Below, piece after piece: positions 32,585 to 44,059 of a stretch of DNA of 44,059 bases (position 1 is the stretch's first letter; every line of letters starts with the position of its first letter). This DNA comes from Sphingomonadales bacterium. GTDB lineage: Bacteria > Bacteroidota > Bacteroidia > UBA7662. The stretch is from contig VHAX01000017.1 in the NCBI GenBank assembly GCA_016872215.1, forward strand, positions 1 to 44,059. Reading direction: 5' to 3'. The notes beneath the pieces are model-generated. The model ran no database searches and was not told the DNA's origin. It was given only the letters and a program-made list of their open reading frames with translations. Both the position numbers and the translations under genes were made by a program.

Positions 32585-35500
32585 ATGAACGCGCCATCCC
32601 CCGGGCATACACCGACTGAAGCCTCGACTCAGGCATTTGGAAGTATACATACCCCTATCCGCATTGTGACCGCTGCGTCGCTGTTCGATGGCCACGACGC
32701 TGCCATCAACATCATGCGCCGAATTTTGCAGTCATCGGGCGCGGAGGTCATACACCTTGGTCACAACCGATCGGTGGCCGAAATAGTGGATTGTGCGCTG
32801 CAGGAAGACGCGCACGCCATAGCGATGACCTCCTACCAGGGTGGGCACATGGAGTTCTTTCGCTATATGTATGATTTGTTGCAGGAGCACGACGCCGGCC
32901 ATATTCGCATTTTTGGCGGTGGTGGTGGCACGATCCTGCCTACGGAGGTCGAAGAATTACATGCCTACGGCATTGCACGCATCTACACGCCCGATGATGG
33001 GCGGTTGATGGGACTTCAAGGCATGATCGACGACCTTCTGGCGCGCTGCCGGGCGGTGGAACGCAACCCAGAACTACCCAGTGTGGAGGCCCTGCGAGAC
33101 CATGACACTCTGGCAATGGGGCGACTCATCTCACTGGCTGAAAATCATCCCCAGAGGTTTGCCGAGGTATGGCCCGGCATGAGGGATGCCTTGAAAGCGA
33201 ATCCGAAACAACAATCACAACCACAATCGAAATCGCAATCGAAATCGCAATCGAAATCGCAATACCAACAGCAGTCTACTGAACAGGATGTACGGCTTTC
33301 GGTGCCCGTTTTGGGCATCACCGGTACGGGCGGTGCCGGCAAATCGAGTTTGGTGGATGAGTTGGTGCGCCGCTACCTGCGCCATTTCGCCGGTGAAACA
33401 GGCATCAGTAGCGGCAAAAGCATCGCTGTTTTATCGGTTGACCCCACCAAGCGCAAAACGGGCGGCGCCCTGTTGGGCGACCGCATACGGATGAATAGCA
33501 TCCACAATCAGCGGGTGTATATGCGTTCGCTCGCCACGCGCCAGAGCAACCTTGCTTTGAGTAAGCATGTACGCGACGCCCTCGACATCGTGAAGGCGGT
33601 GGGCTATGATCTGGTGATCCTCGAAACCTCGGGTATAGGCCAGAGCGACACCGAAATCATCGACCACAGCGACGTTTGTCTCTATGTGATGACCCCCGAA
33701 TATGGGGCCGCCACCCAGCTCGAGAAGATCGACATGCTCGACTTCGCAGATCTCATCGTGCTCAACAAATTTGATAAAAGGGGCGCACTCGATGCGCTGC
33801 GCGATGTACAGAAGCAGGTTCAACGTAACAGGGGTCGCTGGGATGCCGACCCATCCGATATGCCGGTGTTTGGCACTATGGCCTCGCAGTTCAACGACCC
33901 CGGCATGAACCGCTTGTTTGGGGCGGTGGTGCATACACTGGCCGAAAAAACCGGCGCGGATCTGCGCTTACCTTCGGTGGATGTGCATGGCGAATCGGCC
34001 AAAATCCACATCATCCCACCCCATCGGACCCGCTACCTCAGTGAAATCAGCGAGGAGATCCGTCGACGGAGCCAGCATGCCGACGAACAAGCCCGTTTGG
34101 CGGGGCAACTTCAAGCCATCATGCAGCTAAGGGAGCAGTTGATGACCTCCACCAGCGGGGCGGTGTTGTCGCAGGTCAACTCAGTTGTACAGGGACAGGG
34201 GTCGACTGTGCATACACCCACAGCGGAGGTTTCGACAACGGAAGCGGCAGAGGTCCCATCACAAGTGAACCGTGACTCTGCAATAGCGGGGGTGGCGGCT
34301 ACTGTTGCCGGTGCGCATCAGCCTACAGCCGTAGTAGCTTGGCTCGATGCCGAGCGACTGCGCATAGAGCGACAAATGGACGGAGAGCTGCTGCAGGAAT
34401 TGCAGGAATGGGACAATCGGGTGGCGGCTTACAGGGCCCCGGTGTACCGCTACACGGTTCGGGGTAAGGTAGTGGAGGTGGAAACCCATACCGAAAGCCT
34501 TAGCCGACTACGCATACCCAAGGTGAGTATGCCCCGCTACACGGGATGGGCCGACCGGGCGCGCTGGTTGTGGGCCGAACATGTACCCGGACGCTTCCCC
34601 TTCACCGCCGGGGTGTTTCCCTTTAAGCGTGAAAATGAGGACCCCACCCGCATGTTTGCCGGCGAAGGCGGTCCGGAGCGTACCAACAAGCGCTTCCACT
34701 ATGTGTCGCTCGGACTGCCCTCGCGGCGACTCAGCACCGCGTTCGATTCGGTGACCCTCTACGGCGAGAATCCCGATTTGCGACCCGATATCTACGGCAA
34801 AATCGGCAATTCGGGGGTGAGCGTTTGCTGCCTCGACGATGCCAAAAAGCTATATAGCGGCTTCGATTTGTGCGATCCCGCCACCTCGGTGTCGATGACC
34901 ATCAACGGTCCGGCCCCCATGCTGCTGGGCTTTTTTCTCAATGCGGCGATCGACCAACAGTGCGAGAAGTACATCCGTGCGCAGGGTTTGGAGGCGAAAG
35001 TGGAACGGCGCATCCAGGAGAAATACCAGCAAAAGGGTGTTGCTCGTCCACGCTATGGTGACGGGTGCCTGCCTGAGGGCAACGACGGACTCGGACTGAT
35101 GCTGCTGGGGGTGACCGGTTGCGAGGTGCTGCCGGCCGAAATTTATGCCCGCATTAAGGCAGAAACCCTGCAGCAGGTGCGGGGAACGGTACAAGCCGAC
35201 ATCCTCAAGGAAGACCAGGCCCAGAACACCTGCATTTTCAGTACAGAATTCGCCCTGCGGTTGATGGGTGATGTGCAGGCCTACTTCACCCGCAATCGGG
35301 TGCGCAATTTCTATTCTGTATCGATTTCAGGCTACCACATAGCGGAGGCGGGAGCTAATCCCATCACCCAGCTCGCCTTCACCCTGGCCAACGGCTTCAC
35401 GTTTGTGGAGTATTATGTGGGGCGTGGGATGCAGGTCGATGATTTCGCGCCGAATTTGAGTTTCTTTTTCAGTAACGGTACCGACCCCGAATATGCGGTG

Positions 35501-36280
35501 ATTGGTCGCGTTGCCCGCCGCATCTGGGCACGGGCGCTGCGCTACCGATATGGTGCCAACGAGCGCAGCCAGATGCTGAAGTACCACATCCAAACCAGCG
35601 GCCGGTCGTTGCATGCGCAGGAAATCGACTTCAACGACATCCGTACCACCCTGCAGGCGCTCTATGGAATCTACGACAATTGCAATTCGCTGCACACCAA
35701 CGCCTACGATGAGGCCATCACTACACCCACCGAGGAGTCGGTGCGCAGAGCCATGGCCATACAGCTGATCATCAACCACGAGTTGGGTCTGGCCAAAAAC
35801 CAAAATCCATTGCAGGGGGCTTTCATCATCGAGGAGCTCACCGATCTGGTGGAGGAGGCGGTGCTGCTCGAGTTCGACCGCATCTCAGAGCGAGGCGGGG
35901 TTTTGGGGGCTATGGAAACGATGTACCAGCGCAACAAGATCCAGGAGGAGAGTATGTATTATGAGATGCGCAAGCACACGGGAGAGCTGCCGATTATTGG
36001 CGTTAATACCTTTTTAAGCAGTAAGGGCTCGCCAACGGTAGTGCCTGCAGAGGTGATCCGGGCCACGGAAGACGAAAAGCGTGCTCAATTGGAATCGGTG
36101 CGTACACTGCATCAGTTCCGCAAGACCGAGGTCGACCCCCGTCTGCGGTCGCTGCAGGCCGTTGCCGCCTGTGGCGATAATATGTTCGATGAACTGATGG
36201 AGGCCACTAAGGTGTGCTCGCTCGGACAAATCACCTCGGCTTTGTATGAAGTGGGTGGTCAGTACCGCCGGAATATGTAG
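32585..36280 (+). CDS. icmF: Fused B12-dependent acyl-CoA mutase (IcmF, isobutyryl-CoA mutase type)
   Basis: A 1231-residue fusion that interconverts isobutyryl-CoA and n-butyryl-CoA (or a related branched pair) with adenosylcobalamin. Domain order: B12-binding domain (~18-150) with [11 protein letters not shown] supplying the lower axial His and GGGGGTILP; a MeaB-like G-protein chaperone (~235-430) with P-loop GTGGAGKSS (~246), the [10 protein letters not shown] switch and NKFD (~394); then the mutase barrel with [13 protein letters not shown] (~667) and [16 protein letters not shown]. The B12-GTPase-mutase order distinguishes IcmF from methylmalonyl-CoA mutase. Two expansions are unusual: a Gln/Ser/Lys tract at ~206-234 and an Ala/Val/Thr-rich stretch at ~519-582, both at domain linkers. 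Exact substrate preference is not settled by eye. Confidence 0.95.
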   Translation: MNAPSPGHTPTEASTQAFGSIHTPIRIVTAASLFDGHDAAINIMRRILQSSGAEVIHLGHNRSVAEIVDCALQEDAHAIAMTSYQGGHMEFFRYMYDLLQEHDAGHIRIFGGGGGTILPTEVEELHAYGIARIYTPDDGRLMGLQGMIDDLLARCRAVERNPELPSVEALRDHDTLAMGRLISLAENHPQRFAEVWPGMRDALKANPKQQSQPQSKSQSKSQSKSQYQQQSTEQDVRLSVPVLGITGTGGAGKSSLVDELVRRYLRHFAGETGISSGKSIAVLSVDPTKRKTGGALLGDRIRMNSIHNQRVYMRSLATRQSNLALSKHVRDALDIVKAVGYDLVILETSGIGQSDTEIIDHSDVCLYVMTPEYGAATQLEKIDMLDFADLIVLNKFDKRGALDALRDVQKQVQRNRGRWDADPSDMPVFGTMASQFNDPGMNRLFGAVVHTLAEKTGADLRLPSVDVHGESAKIHIIPPHRTRYLSEISEEIRRRSQHADEQARLAGQLQAIMQLREQLMTSTSGAVLSQVNSVVQGQGSTVHTPTAEVSTTEAAEVPSQVNRDSAIAGVAATVAGAHQPTAVVAWLDAERLRIERQMDGELLQELQEWDNRVAAYRAPVYRYTVRGKVVEVETHTESLSRLRIPKVSMPRYTGWADRARWLWAEHVPGRFPFTAGVFPFKRENEDPTRMFAGEGGPERTNKRFHYVSLGLPSRRLSTAFDSVTLYGENPDLRPDIYGKIGNSGVSVCCLDDAKKLYSGFDLCDPATSVSMTINGPAPMLLGFFLNAAIDQQCEKYIRAQGLEAKVERRIQEKYQQKGVARPRYGDGCLPEGNDGLGLMLLGVTGCEVLPAEIYARIKAETLQQVRGTVQADILKEDQAQNTCIFSTEFALRLMGDVQAYFTRNRVRNFYSVSISGYHIAEAGANPITQLAFTLANGFTFVEYYVGRGMQVDDFAPNLSFFFSNGTDPEYAVIGRVARRIWARALRYRYGANERSQMLKYHIQTSGRSLHAQEIDFNDIRTTLQALYGIYDNCNSLHTNAYDEAITTPTEESVRRAMAIQLIINHELGLAKNQNPLQGAFIIEELTDLVEEAVLLEFDRISERGGVLGAMETMYQRNKIQEESMYYEMRKHTGELPIIGVNTFLSSKGSPTVVPAEVIRATEDEKRAQLESVRTLHQFRKTEVDPRLRSLQAVAACGDNMFDELMEATKVCSLGQITSALYEVGGQYRRNM
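33205..33264 (+). repeat. 12-bp tandem repeat tract in the mutase linker
   Basis: The unit GAAATCGCAATC (encoding alternating Lys/Ser/Gln) is repeated perfectly at 33229-33240 and 33241-33252 with a partial third copy, flanked by degenerate CAA/CAG-rich sequence. It separates the B12-binding domain from the G domain. Confidence 0.88.
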
Positions 36281-36342
36281 GGGTGCGACCTCAAAAATAT
36301 GGTGATTATGCGGGTGGTTTTATCGTAAGGGTATTTAGTTTG

Positions 36343-37326
36343 TTAGGCGGCCGACTTGCGGTAGGTTGATGGGAGGTGTAGGGCCACGAAATTGGATAAT
36401 TTGTGTAGGGGTTCGGTCGACAGTGGAGGGTCGTGTGGATTGATGTGCAGGATTTGTTGGGCAAGCCGGTTGATGTCTCGATCCGGGTGGCCGTCGGTCA
36501 GGCTGCGCATAAAGGCTGTCAGGTCTTGTTCTGGCTTTAGTCCCAGCTTTTTGCGCAGGCGGTTGCGTGACTTACTCACCCCGGCGGCGGAGATGTTGCG
36601 TAGCTCGGCAATTTCCTTATTTGGGAGGTCAAGAAACAGGTAACCCGCCAGGCGTAGATCCTCGTCGCCCAATCCCGGATGCTGTTGGGTGAGCGCGCGC
36701 TCGAATGAGGGGGGAAGGCGTTGCAGGAGTTTGTTGTCGAACCGCACCGATAATTCAGCGGTTCTGTATGCCTGTTGCAGACTCCGGGCGGTGGATGCCA
36801 GTTCGGGCATGTTCAGTGCCTGGGGCAGTAGCTCGGCGGTTAGTCGGTCGATTAGTTTTTCCCTTTGCTCGAGGCGGTTGCGCAGTTGGAGGGTTTGCTT
36901 TTCGCGCAGGACTTGTTCGGTGCGCAGGCAGTTTATGTGTTCTTTGAGATGTTGGATTTGTTGATGGAGATTGGTCACTTCATTTTCGTAGTGTTCGCGC
37001 TGTGTGTGTAACTCTGTGTGCTGCTCGCGCTTTTGTTGGCGCAACTGTTGCCGTGTGCTGAGTCGAAGGTAGAGGAGGTAGAGCAAAAGGGGGGCGATGA
37101 GTACCGCGCCGAGGCTGATGGGCAGGGGCGTATCGGGGTTGAGTTGACTCATATAGGACAGGCTTGGGGCGTGACCGCTGTACGGATCTTTTCGCCCCAC
37201 GGCTGAAGGAGGGGCGGTTGACTTCTGCTGACTCGGGAAGAGGGGGAACAGCAAAGGCGTGACCCACGGGGGGGTTGACGGAAGGAATACCGCCATCGGC
37301 CAGGGGAATTGTACGGTATTTGTCAT
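36343..37326 (-). CDS. Membrane-anchored LuxR-type HTH regulator without TPR sensor
   Basis: A 327-residue protein. A Pro-rich N-terminus (~1-58) precedes one transmembrane helix (~69-86, ISLGAVLIAPLLLYLLYLRL). A long Gln/Glu/Arg-rich coiled coil follows (~88-190), then a LuxR/GerE-type HTH (~225-265: LAGYLFLDLPNKEIAELRNIS and VSKSRNRLRKKLGL) and a C-terminal extension of ~60 residues. Bacteroidetes HTH proteins of this kind usually carry TPR repeats ahead of the helix as the sensing part; here these are absent. An alternative ATG at 37152 would remove the first 58 residues, but a -7 box four nt from 37326 favours the longer form. Regulated genes are unknown. Confidence 0.82.
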   Translation of the reverse strand: MTNTVQFPWPMAVFLPSTPPWVTPLLFPLFPSQQKSTAPPSAVGRKDPYSGHAPSLSYMSQLNPDTPLPISLGAVLIAPLLLYLLYLRLSTRQQLRQQKREQHTELHTQREHYENEVTNLHQQIQHLKEHINCLRTEQVLREKQTLQLRNRLEQREKLIDRLTAELLPQALNMPELASTARSLQQAYRTAELSVRFDNKLLQRLPPSFERALTQQHPGLGDEDLRLAGYLFLDLPNKEIAELRNISAAGVSKSRNRLRKKLGLKPEQDLTAFMRSLTDGHPDRDINRLAQQILHINPHDPPLSTEPLHKLSNFVALHLPSTYRKSAA

Positions 37327-37330
37327 ACTA

Positions 37331-37338
37331 CAAAACTA
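37331..37338 (-). promoter_or_regulatory. -7 box of the LuxR-type regulator
   Basis: TAGTTTTG on the minus strand fits TAnnTTTG; four bases (TAGT) separate it from the ATG at 37326. Confidence 0.5.
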
Positions 37339-37379
37339 GAATTTGAGGGGAAAATTTGCACACCGAAAACAAAGAACAG

Positions 37380-37741
37380 ATGCGCAAAAATTATCGTTTT
37401 TACGTCTATATTTTTATATTTTTGGGTTTTGCCTTTAGGGGTATAATTTTTTGGGCAGCCGTGATGCACAATTTGTCTCTGCATCATTCAAACAATCAGT
37501 TGGTTTTCATTTTCCCTACTAATGCCCAACCCGATCCGCCCCGTGCCGATACTCTATGCTCGTTCACCTCTTCGGGTAGTTCGGGTAGTCTCGGCGATTT
37601 TGGATACCGGGCGGTGACTGGGAGCTGGTTTCGGGACAGCGCACCGCAAACGTATCTATTTGAGTGGGTAGTGCCCCGCGCAGGTTGCGGGTAGCCTATT
37701 TCAACGATTGCGGATGCGGGCCGGAGCGTGTACTAGAATAG
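37380..37741 (+). pseudogene. Possible small degraded gene between the LuxR-type regulator and metH
   Basis: An open frame from ATG 37380 reads MRKNYRFYVYIFIFLGFAF (a membrane or signal segment), then a Pro/Ser/Gly-rich stretch and YLFEWVVPRAGCG before a stop at 37694. Shifting one frame near 37685 continues as LRVAYFNDCGCGPERVLE to a stop at 37741. The Cys-rich end looks protein-like, so a frameshifted small gene is possible. I recognise no family. The rest of this ~480-nt gap holds the divergent LuxR promoter and the riboswitch promoter. Confidence 0.3.
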
Positions 37742-37816
37742 TAATCCAAAAAAATCCCGATAGAACCTACTAATACTTAAATAATCCCAATAAATCAATT
37801 GCATTCATTTTTTTCG

Positions 37817-37824
37817 TATATTTG
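37817..37824 (+). promoter_or_regulatory. -7 box of the riboswitch-metH transcript
   Basis: TATATTTG fits TAnnTTTG and ends three nt before the first paired base of the SAM-I aptamer, so transcription would start right at the P1 helix. Confidence 0.6.
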
Positions 37825-37826
37825 CA

Positions 37827-37954
37827 CCGCTTATCCAGAAGGATGGAGGGAACGGCCCTATGATGTCCTGGCAACCGCAATTCGGGTGACACCCGAAAAT
37901 GGTCCGGTGCCAATTCCGAAGCCTCCGATAAATACTGGTGGCTAAGATGAGCGG
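37827..37954 (+). promoter_or_regulatory. SAM-I (S-box) riboswitch aptamer upstream of metH
   Basis: The S-box consensus is visible in order: CCGCTTATCCAGAA at the 5' side of P1, GGATGGAGGGAACGGCCCTATGA of the P2/kink-turn region, the GGCAACC core, a variable P3 hairpin (TTCGGGTGACACCCGAA), GGTGCCAATTCC and the closing TAAGATGAGCGG. P1 closes as CCGCTTATC (37827-37835) with GATGAGCGG (37946-37954), one G-U pair. SAM-I aptamers bind S-adenosylmethionine and switch off methionine genes when it is abundant, which fits the metH-metF genes downstream. Confidence 0.95.
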
Positions 37955-38011
37955 GTTCAGACAGCGAAAAAGTGCTGTCACCCACGCGAGTCGTCCCGAT
38001 ACCTTCGGGGT

Positions 38012-38038
38012 AAGCTAAACCTAAGTTTAGCTTTTTTT
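38012..38038 (+). terminator. Intrinsic terminator of the SAM riboswitch expression platform
   Basis: A perfect nine-pair hairpin (AAGCTAAAC 38012-38020, loop CTAA, GTTTAGCTT 38025-38033) runs into a T tract (38032-38038). Two smaller hairpins (37960-37979 and 37995-38009) lie between it and the aptamer and may form part of the switch. The T tract is followed at once by ATG (38039), so termination and translation start compete for the same spot. Confidence 0.85.
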
Positions 38039-42199
<4,161 letters not shown>

Positions 42200-42353
42200 T
42201 TAAATGTAGGTGAAATGAGAAAGTCGCATCAATCACAAATAAATAATATGTTAAATTAGGATACCCCCCAATTTAAATAGTTACTTCAAAAAAAAACGCA
42301 TCACCCATCATTCTTTATTCAATAATCCTCATCAACCATAAATCCCCGCTGTT
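42200..42353. other. AT-rich metH-metF intergenic region
   Basis: 154 nt, strongly A/T-rich compared with the flanking genes, with an A run at 42287-42296. No hairpin plus T tract is seen, so metF may be transcribed from the riboswitch promoter, from a promoter in here, or both. Confidence 0.35.
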
Positions 42354-43307
42354 TTGAAAATCGCCGACCACATCAAAAACGCATCCGACACGCTGTTTTC
42401 CTTCGAGATCCTGCCACCGCTGAAGGGACAAGACATCAGCCAGATCTACCGGGGCATCGATCCCCTTCTTGAATTCAACCCACCCTTCATCGACGTGACC
42501 TACCACCGCGAGGAATCCGAAATGAAGCTGCAGCGCGACGGCACATATCGGCGGATCACCACCCGCAAGCGCCCCGGCACTGTGGCCATCTGCGCCGCCA
42601 TCATGAACCGCTATAAAGTCGACGCCGTACCCCACCTCATTTGTGGCGGATTCACGCGTGAGGAAACCGAAAACGCGCTGATCGACCTCAACTTTTTGGG
42701 CATCGACAACGTGCTTGTGCTGCGGGGCGACAACCTCAAGTATGAAAGTAGCTTCCAACCCGAGACCGAAGGAAACCACGACGCCCTGCAGCTCGTGGAG
42801 CAGGTGCAGCATATGAACCAGGGACGGTACCTCGACGAAGACCTCGTGGATCCACACCCCACTTCCTTTTGTGTGGGCGTGGCCGGTTATCCCGAAAAGC
42901 ACCACGACGCTCCCAACCTAAAGTCGGACCTTGACTGGCTCAAACGCAAGGTAGATGCAGGCGCCGACTTCATCACCACACAAATGTTCTTCGACAACCG
43001 GGTCTATTTCAGGTTCGTCGATAAATGCCGGAAGGCAGGCATCGAAATACCCATCATCCCCGGCATCAAGCCCTTGACCGTCCGCAAGCACCTGTCGACC
43101 CTGTCCAAAATCTTCCACATTGACCTGCCCGAGGACCTGGCCGACGCAGTAGAAAAGACCACCGATGACCGCAACATTCGTGAAATCGGCATAGAATGGG
43201 CCATCGCGCAGTGCCGCGAGCTCAAAGCCGCCGGTGTTCCAGTCCTCCACTTCTACACCATGGGCAAATCAGACGCCACCGCGCGCATCGCCAAGGCGGT
43301 GTTTTAA
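42354..43307 (+). CDS. metF: Methylenetetrahydrofolate reductase, TTG start
   Basis: A flavoenzyme that reduces methylene-THF to methyl-THF, the methyl donor used by MetH just upstream. It has 317 residues, normal for the family. The N-terminal IKNASDTLFSFEILPPLKG carries the catalytic Glu in FSFEILPP (~17). FAD/folate-site motifs NVLVLRGDN (~122) and GADFITTQMFFDN (~203-215) are present, then IPIIPGIKPLT. The start is a TTG at 42354: an in-frame TAA at 42339 rules out an earlier ATG, and the first Met downstream would remove the catalytic region. A TTG start is expected to lower translation relative to ATG. Confidence 0.95.
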   Translation: MKIADHIKNASDTLFSFEILPPLKGQDISQIYRGIDPLLEFNPPFIDVTYHREESEMKLQRDGTYRRITTRKRPGTVAICAAIMNRYKVDAVPHLICGGFTREETENALIDLNFLGIDNVLVLRGDNLKYESSFQPETEGNHDALQLVEQVQHMNQGRYLDEDLVDPHPTSFCVGVAGYPEKHHDAPNLKSDLDWLKRKVDAGADFITTQMFFDNRVYFRFVDKCRKAGIEIPIIPGIKPLTVRKHLSTLSKIFHIDLPEDLADAVEKTTDDRNIREIGIEWAIAQCRELKAAGVPVLHFYTMGKSDATARIAKAVF

Positions 43308-43482
43308 AATGGGTAATAATCCATTGCTCATGAACTTGAACAATGGATGTAACAAGGGTAAATCTTGCGAGATGACCTCTTCGACCTTGAACATTGGGGG
43401 CGCTCTTAAATCAACGTCGGGTAGGTCAACCACTTATCTTTGAGAAAATCAATTTGCGAACACAGGGTTAAATTCTGCAGCA
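43308..43482. other. Intergenic region with a perfect hairpin
   Basis: An eight-pair inverted repeat (ATCCATTG 43319-43326 with CAATGGAT 43341-43348) follows the metF stop closely and may mark the 3' end of the metF message, although no T tract follows. The remainder holds the -7 box for the next gene and no coding region. Confidence 0.45.
43435..43442 (+). promoter_or_regulatory. -7 box of the pterin dehydratase gene
   Basis: TATCTTTG matches TAnnTTTG, 40 nt upstream of the ATG at 43483. Confidence 0.45.
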
Positions 43483-43752
43483 ATGTATTTGTACAAGACC
43501 TTCGAATTTGCCTCATTTGAGGAGGCGATTGACTTCATGCGACGGGCGGCGACGATCATCAGCCGCCTCAACCACCATCCGGAGTGGACCAACCGCTATA
43601 ACCGGGTTGAAGTTTGGATCACCACCCACGATCAAGGCGATGTGGTTACGAACCTCGACCGGCAATTGGCCGGGGAGCTCGACAAACTCTACGCTGATAC
43701 CCCCTCAGCAGTCACGAAAACGCAGACCAACTGGGAGCTTCATGGTCTTTGA
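43483..43752 (+). CDS. 4a-hydroxytetrahydrobiopterin dehydratase (pterin-4a-carbinolamine dehydratase)
   Basis: An 89-residue enzyme that dehydrates the carbinolamine formed by pterin-dependent aromatic amino acid hydroxylases, allowing cofactor recycling. The active-site pattern is intact: FEFASFEEAIDFM (~7-19), the catalytic NHHPEWTNRYN (~30-40) and ITTHDQGDVV (~46-55) with the third His. The protein starts directly at the first beta strand, slightly shorter at the N-terminus than the usual ~95-110 residues. No hydroxylase gene is in the window. The pterin/folate theme loosely fits the neighbouring metF. Confidence 0.92.
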   Translation: MYLYKTFEFASFEEAIDFMRRAATIISRLNHHPEWTNRYNRVEVWITTHDQGDVVTNLDRQLAGELDKLYADTPSAVTKTQTNWELHGL

Positions 43753-43896
43753 CTTTCGAAATATAAGTTGTTCAAGGAACTGGAGTATGCTCGAAAGCAC
43801 ACGCCTGAAGGATACGAAATGACCCAGATTAAGTATAATTTGGAACACAGAAATGAAAAAACATTATTTCTGTTGTTTAAATTAAGGTTTTTGTAG
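43753..43896 (+). other. Open stretch of 47 codons directly after the dehydratase stop
   Basis: In the same frame as the dehydratase, after its TGA, a further 47 codons stay open (including KLFKELEYARKHTPEGYE and NEKTLFLLFKLRFL) to a TAG at 43894. The sequence looks protein-like but has no recognised family. It could be the tail of a lost gene fused by deletion. A hairpin (ACAGAAAT 43847-43854 with ATTTCTGT 43866-43873) lies at its end. Confidence 0.3.
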
Positions 43897-43965
43897 CCTC
43901 GACGGGAATCGAACCCATATCTAAAGTTTAGGAAACTTCTATTCTATCCGTTGAACTACGAGGCC
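43894..43965 (-). tRNA. tRNA-Arg (anticodon CCT)
   Basis: The minus strand folds into a full 72-nt cloverleaf. The acceptor is GGCCTCG with CGAGGCT (one G-U end pair). The D arm is GTTC/GAAT. The anticodon stem is GAAGT/ACTTT around loop TTCCTAA with CCT at positions 34-36, and the T arm is ATGGG/CCCGT with loop TTCGATT. The discriminator is A. CCA is not encoded. It reads AGG codons. Confidence 0.93.
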
Positions 43966-44059
43966 AGTTCATCCCCAATACCCCCCAAATCGTCCACAAA
44001 AATAGGCGTTTTCCACCGGATTTCGACCCAAACAGGGGTGGAGGACCCCGAATCCACCA
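43966..44059. other. Window end, no feature seen
   Basis: The last 94 nt contain no gene I can support. A CAAAAATA at 43997-44004 reads as TATTTTTG on the minus strand and could be the -7 box of the tRNA gene. Confidence 0.35.

Noticed and set aside
33205-33264. A CRISPR-like or regulatory repeat array in the mutase gene
   Set aside because: The repeats are in frame, contiguous, have no spacers and encode a Lys/Ser/Gln linker.
32585-36280. Methylmalonyl-CoA mutase as the identity of the large B12 enzyme
   Set aside because: The N-terminal B12 domain followed by an embedded MeaB-like GTPase and then the mutase barrel is the IcmF order; methylmalonyl-CoA mutase has the barrel first and the B12 domain last.
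43319-43348. Classical terminator after metF
   Set aside because: The hairpin is perfect but no T tract follows, so it is listed only as a possible 3'-end structure.

Overview
The window reads as a chromosomal segment of a fairly GC-rich member of the Bacteroidota. Supporting signs are a type IX secretion (T9SS) C-terminal sorting domain, an S46 dipeptidyl peptidase, a PadR-PspC operon, an mutL-rhomboid-rhomboid-EEP operon, a TraR/DksA protein without its zinc cysteines, promoter -7 boxes of the Bacteroidetes form TAnnTTTG, and few Shine-Dalgarno sequences. The gene content is mostly housekeeping. No phage, insertion sequence, CRISPR array or recognisable defence system is present.

Layout. 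1-680: the 3' end of a FISUMP-domain gene, then a terminator and a possible tRNA relic. 671-9001 (minus): a run of MMPL/RND transporter, ileS, dksA-like gene, lspA and DEAD-box helicase, with overlapping or short junctions. 9061-11118 (plus): an autoregulated-looking padR-pspC pair. 11244-14525 (plus): S46 peptidase, LPP20-like lipoprotein, smpB. 14669-14892: a decayed Fic N-terminus. 14876-20921 (minus): cysS with an M28 glutaminyl cyclase-like gene, then ftsK and lolA. 20939-26413 (minus): a small membrane protein, mutL, two rhomboids and an EEP-family hydrolase. 26458-28349: a carboxypeptidase-regulatory-like surface protein facing a secreted T9SS alpha/beta hydrolase. 28375-31744: a glgP deletion scar, thymidine kinase, a long acidic-linker protein and an esterase pseudogene. 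31950-36280 (plus): an ECF sigma factor and a fused B12-dependent mutase of IcmF type. 36343-37338 (minus): a LuxR-type regulator. 37817-43307 (plus): a SAM-I riboswitch, metH and metF, forming a methionine/one-carbon module. 43435-43965: a pterin dehydratase and tRNA-Arg(CCT).

Three themes go beyond routine annotation. (1) Several conserved enzymes carry in-frame, repeat-built, low-complexity expansions. The clearest is MetH, which has an N-terminal extension and an internal insertion both built on a 33-bp (11-residue) period with similar unit sequences. (2) At least three genes, perhaps five, have the -7 box ending 3-4 nt from the start codon, which predicts leaderless mRNAs. (3) Three genes are at different stages of decay: a glgP reduced to its two ends, an esterase with two frameshifts and a nonsense codon, and a Fic fragment. 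I did not find a clearly new multi-gene system. The MetH repeats beside a SAM riboswitch are the most unusual structure seen.
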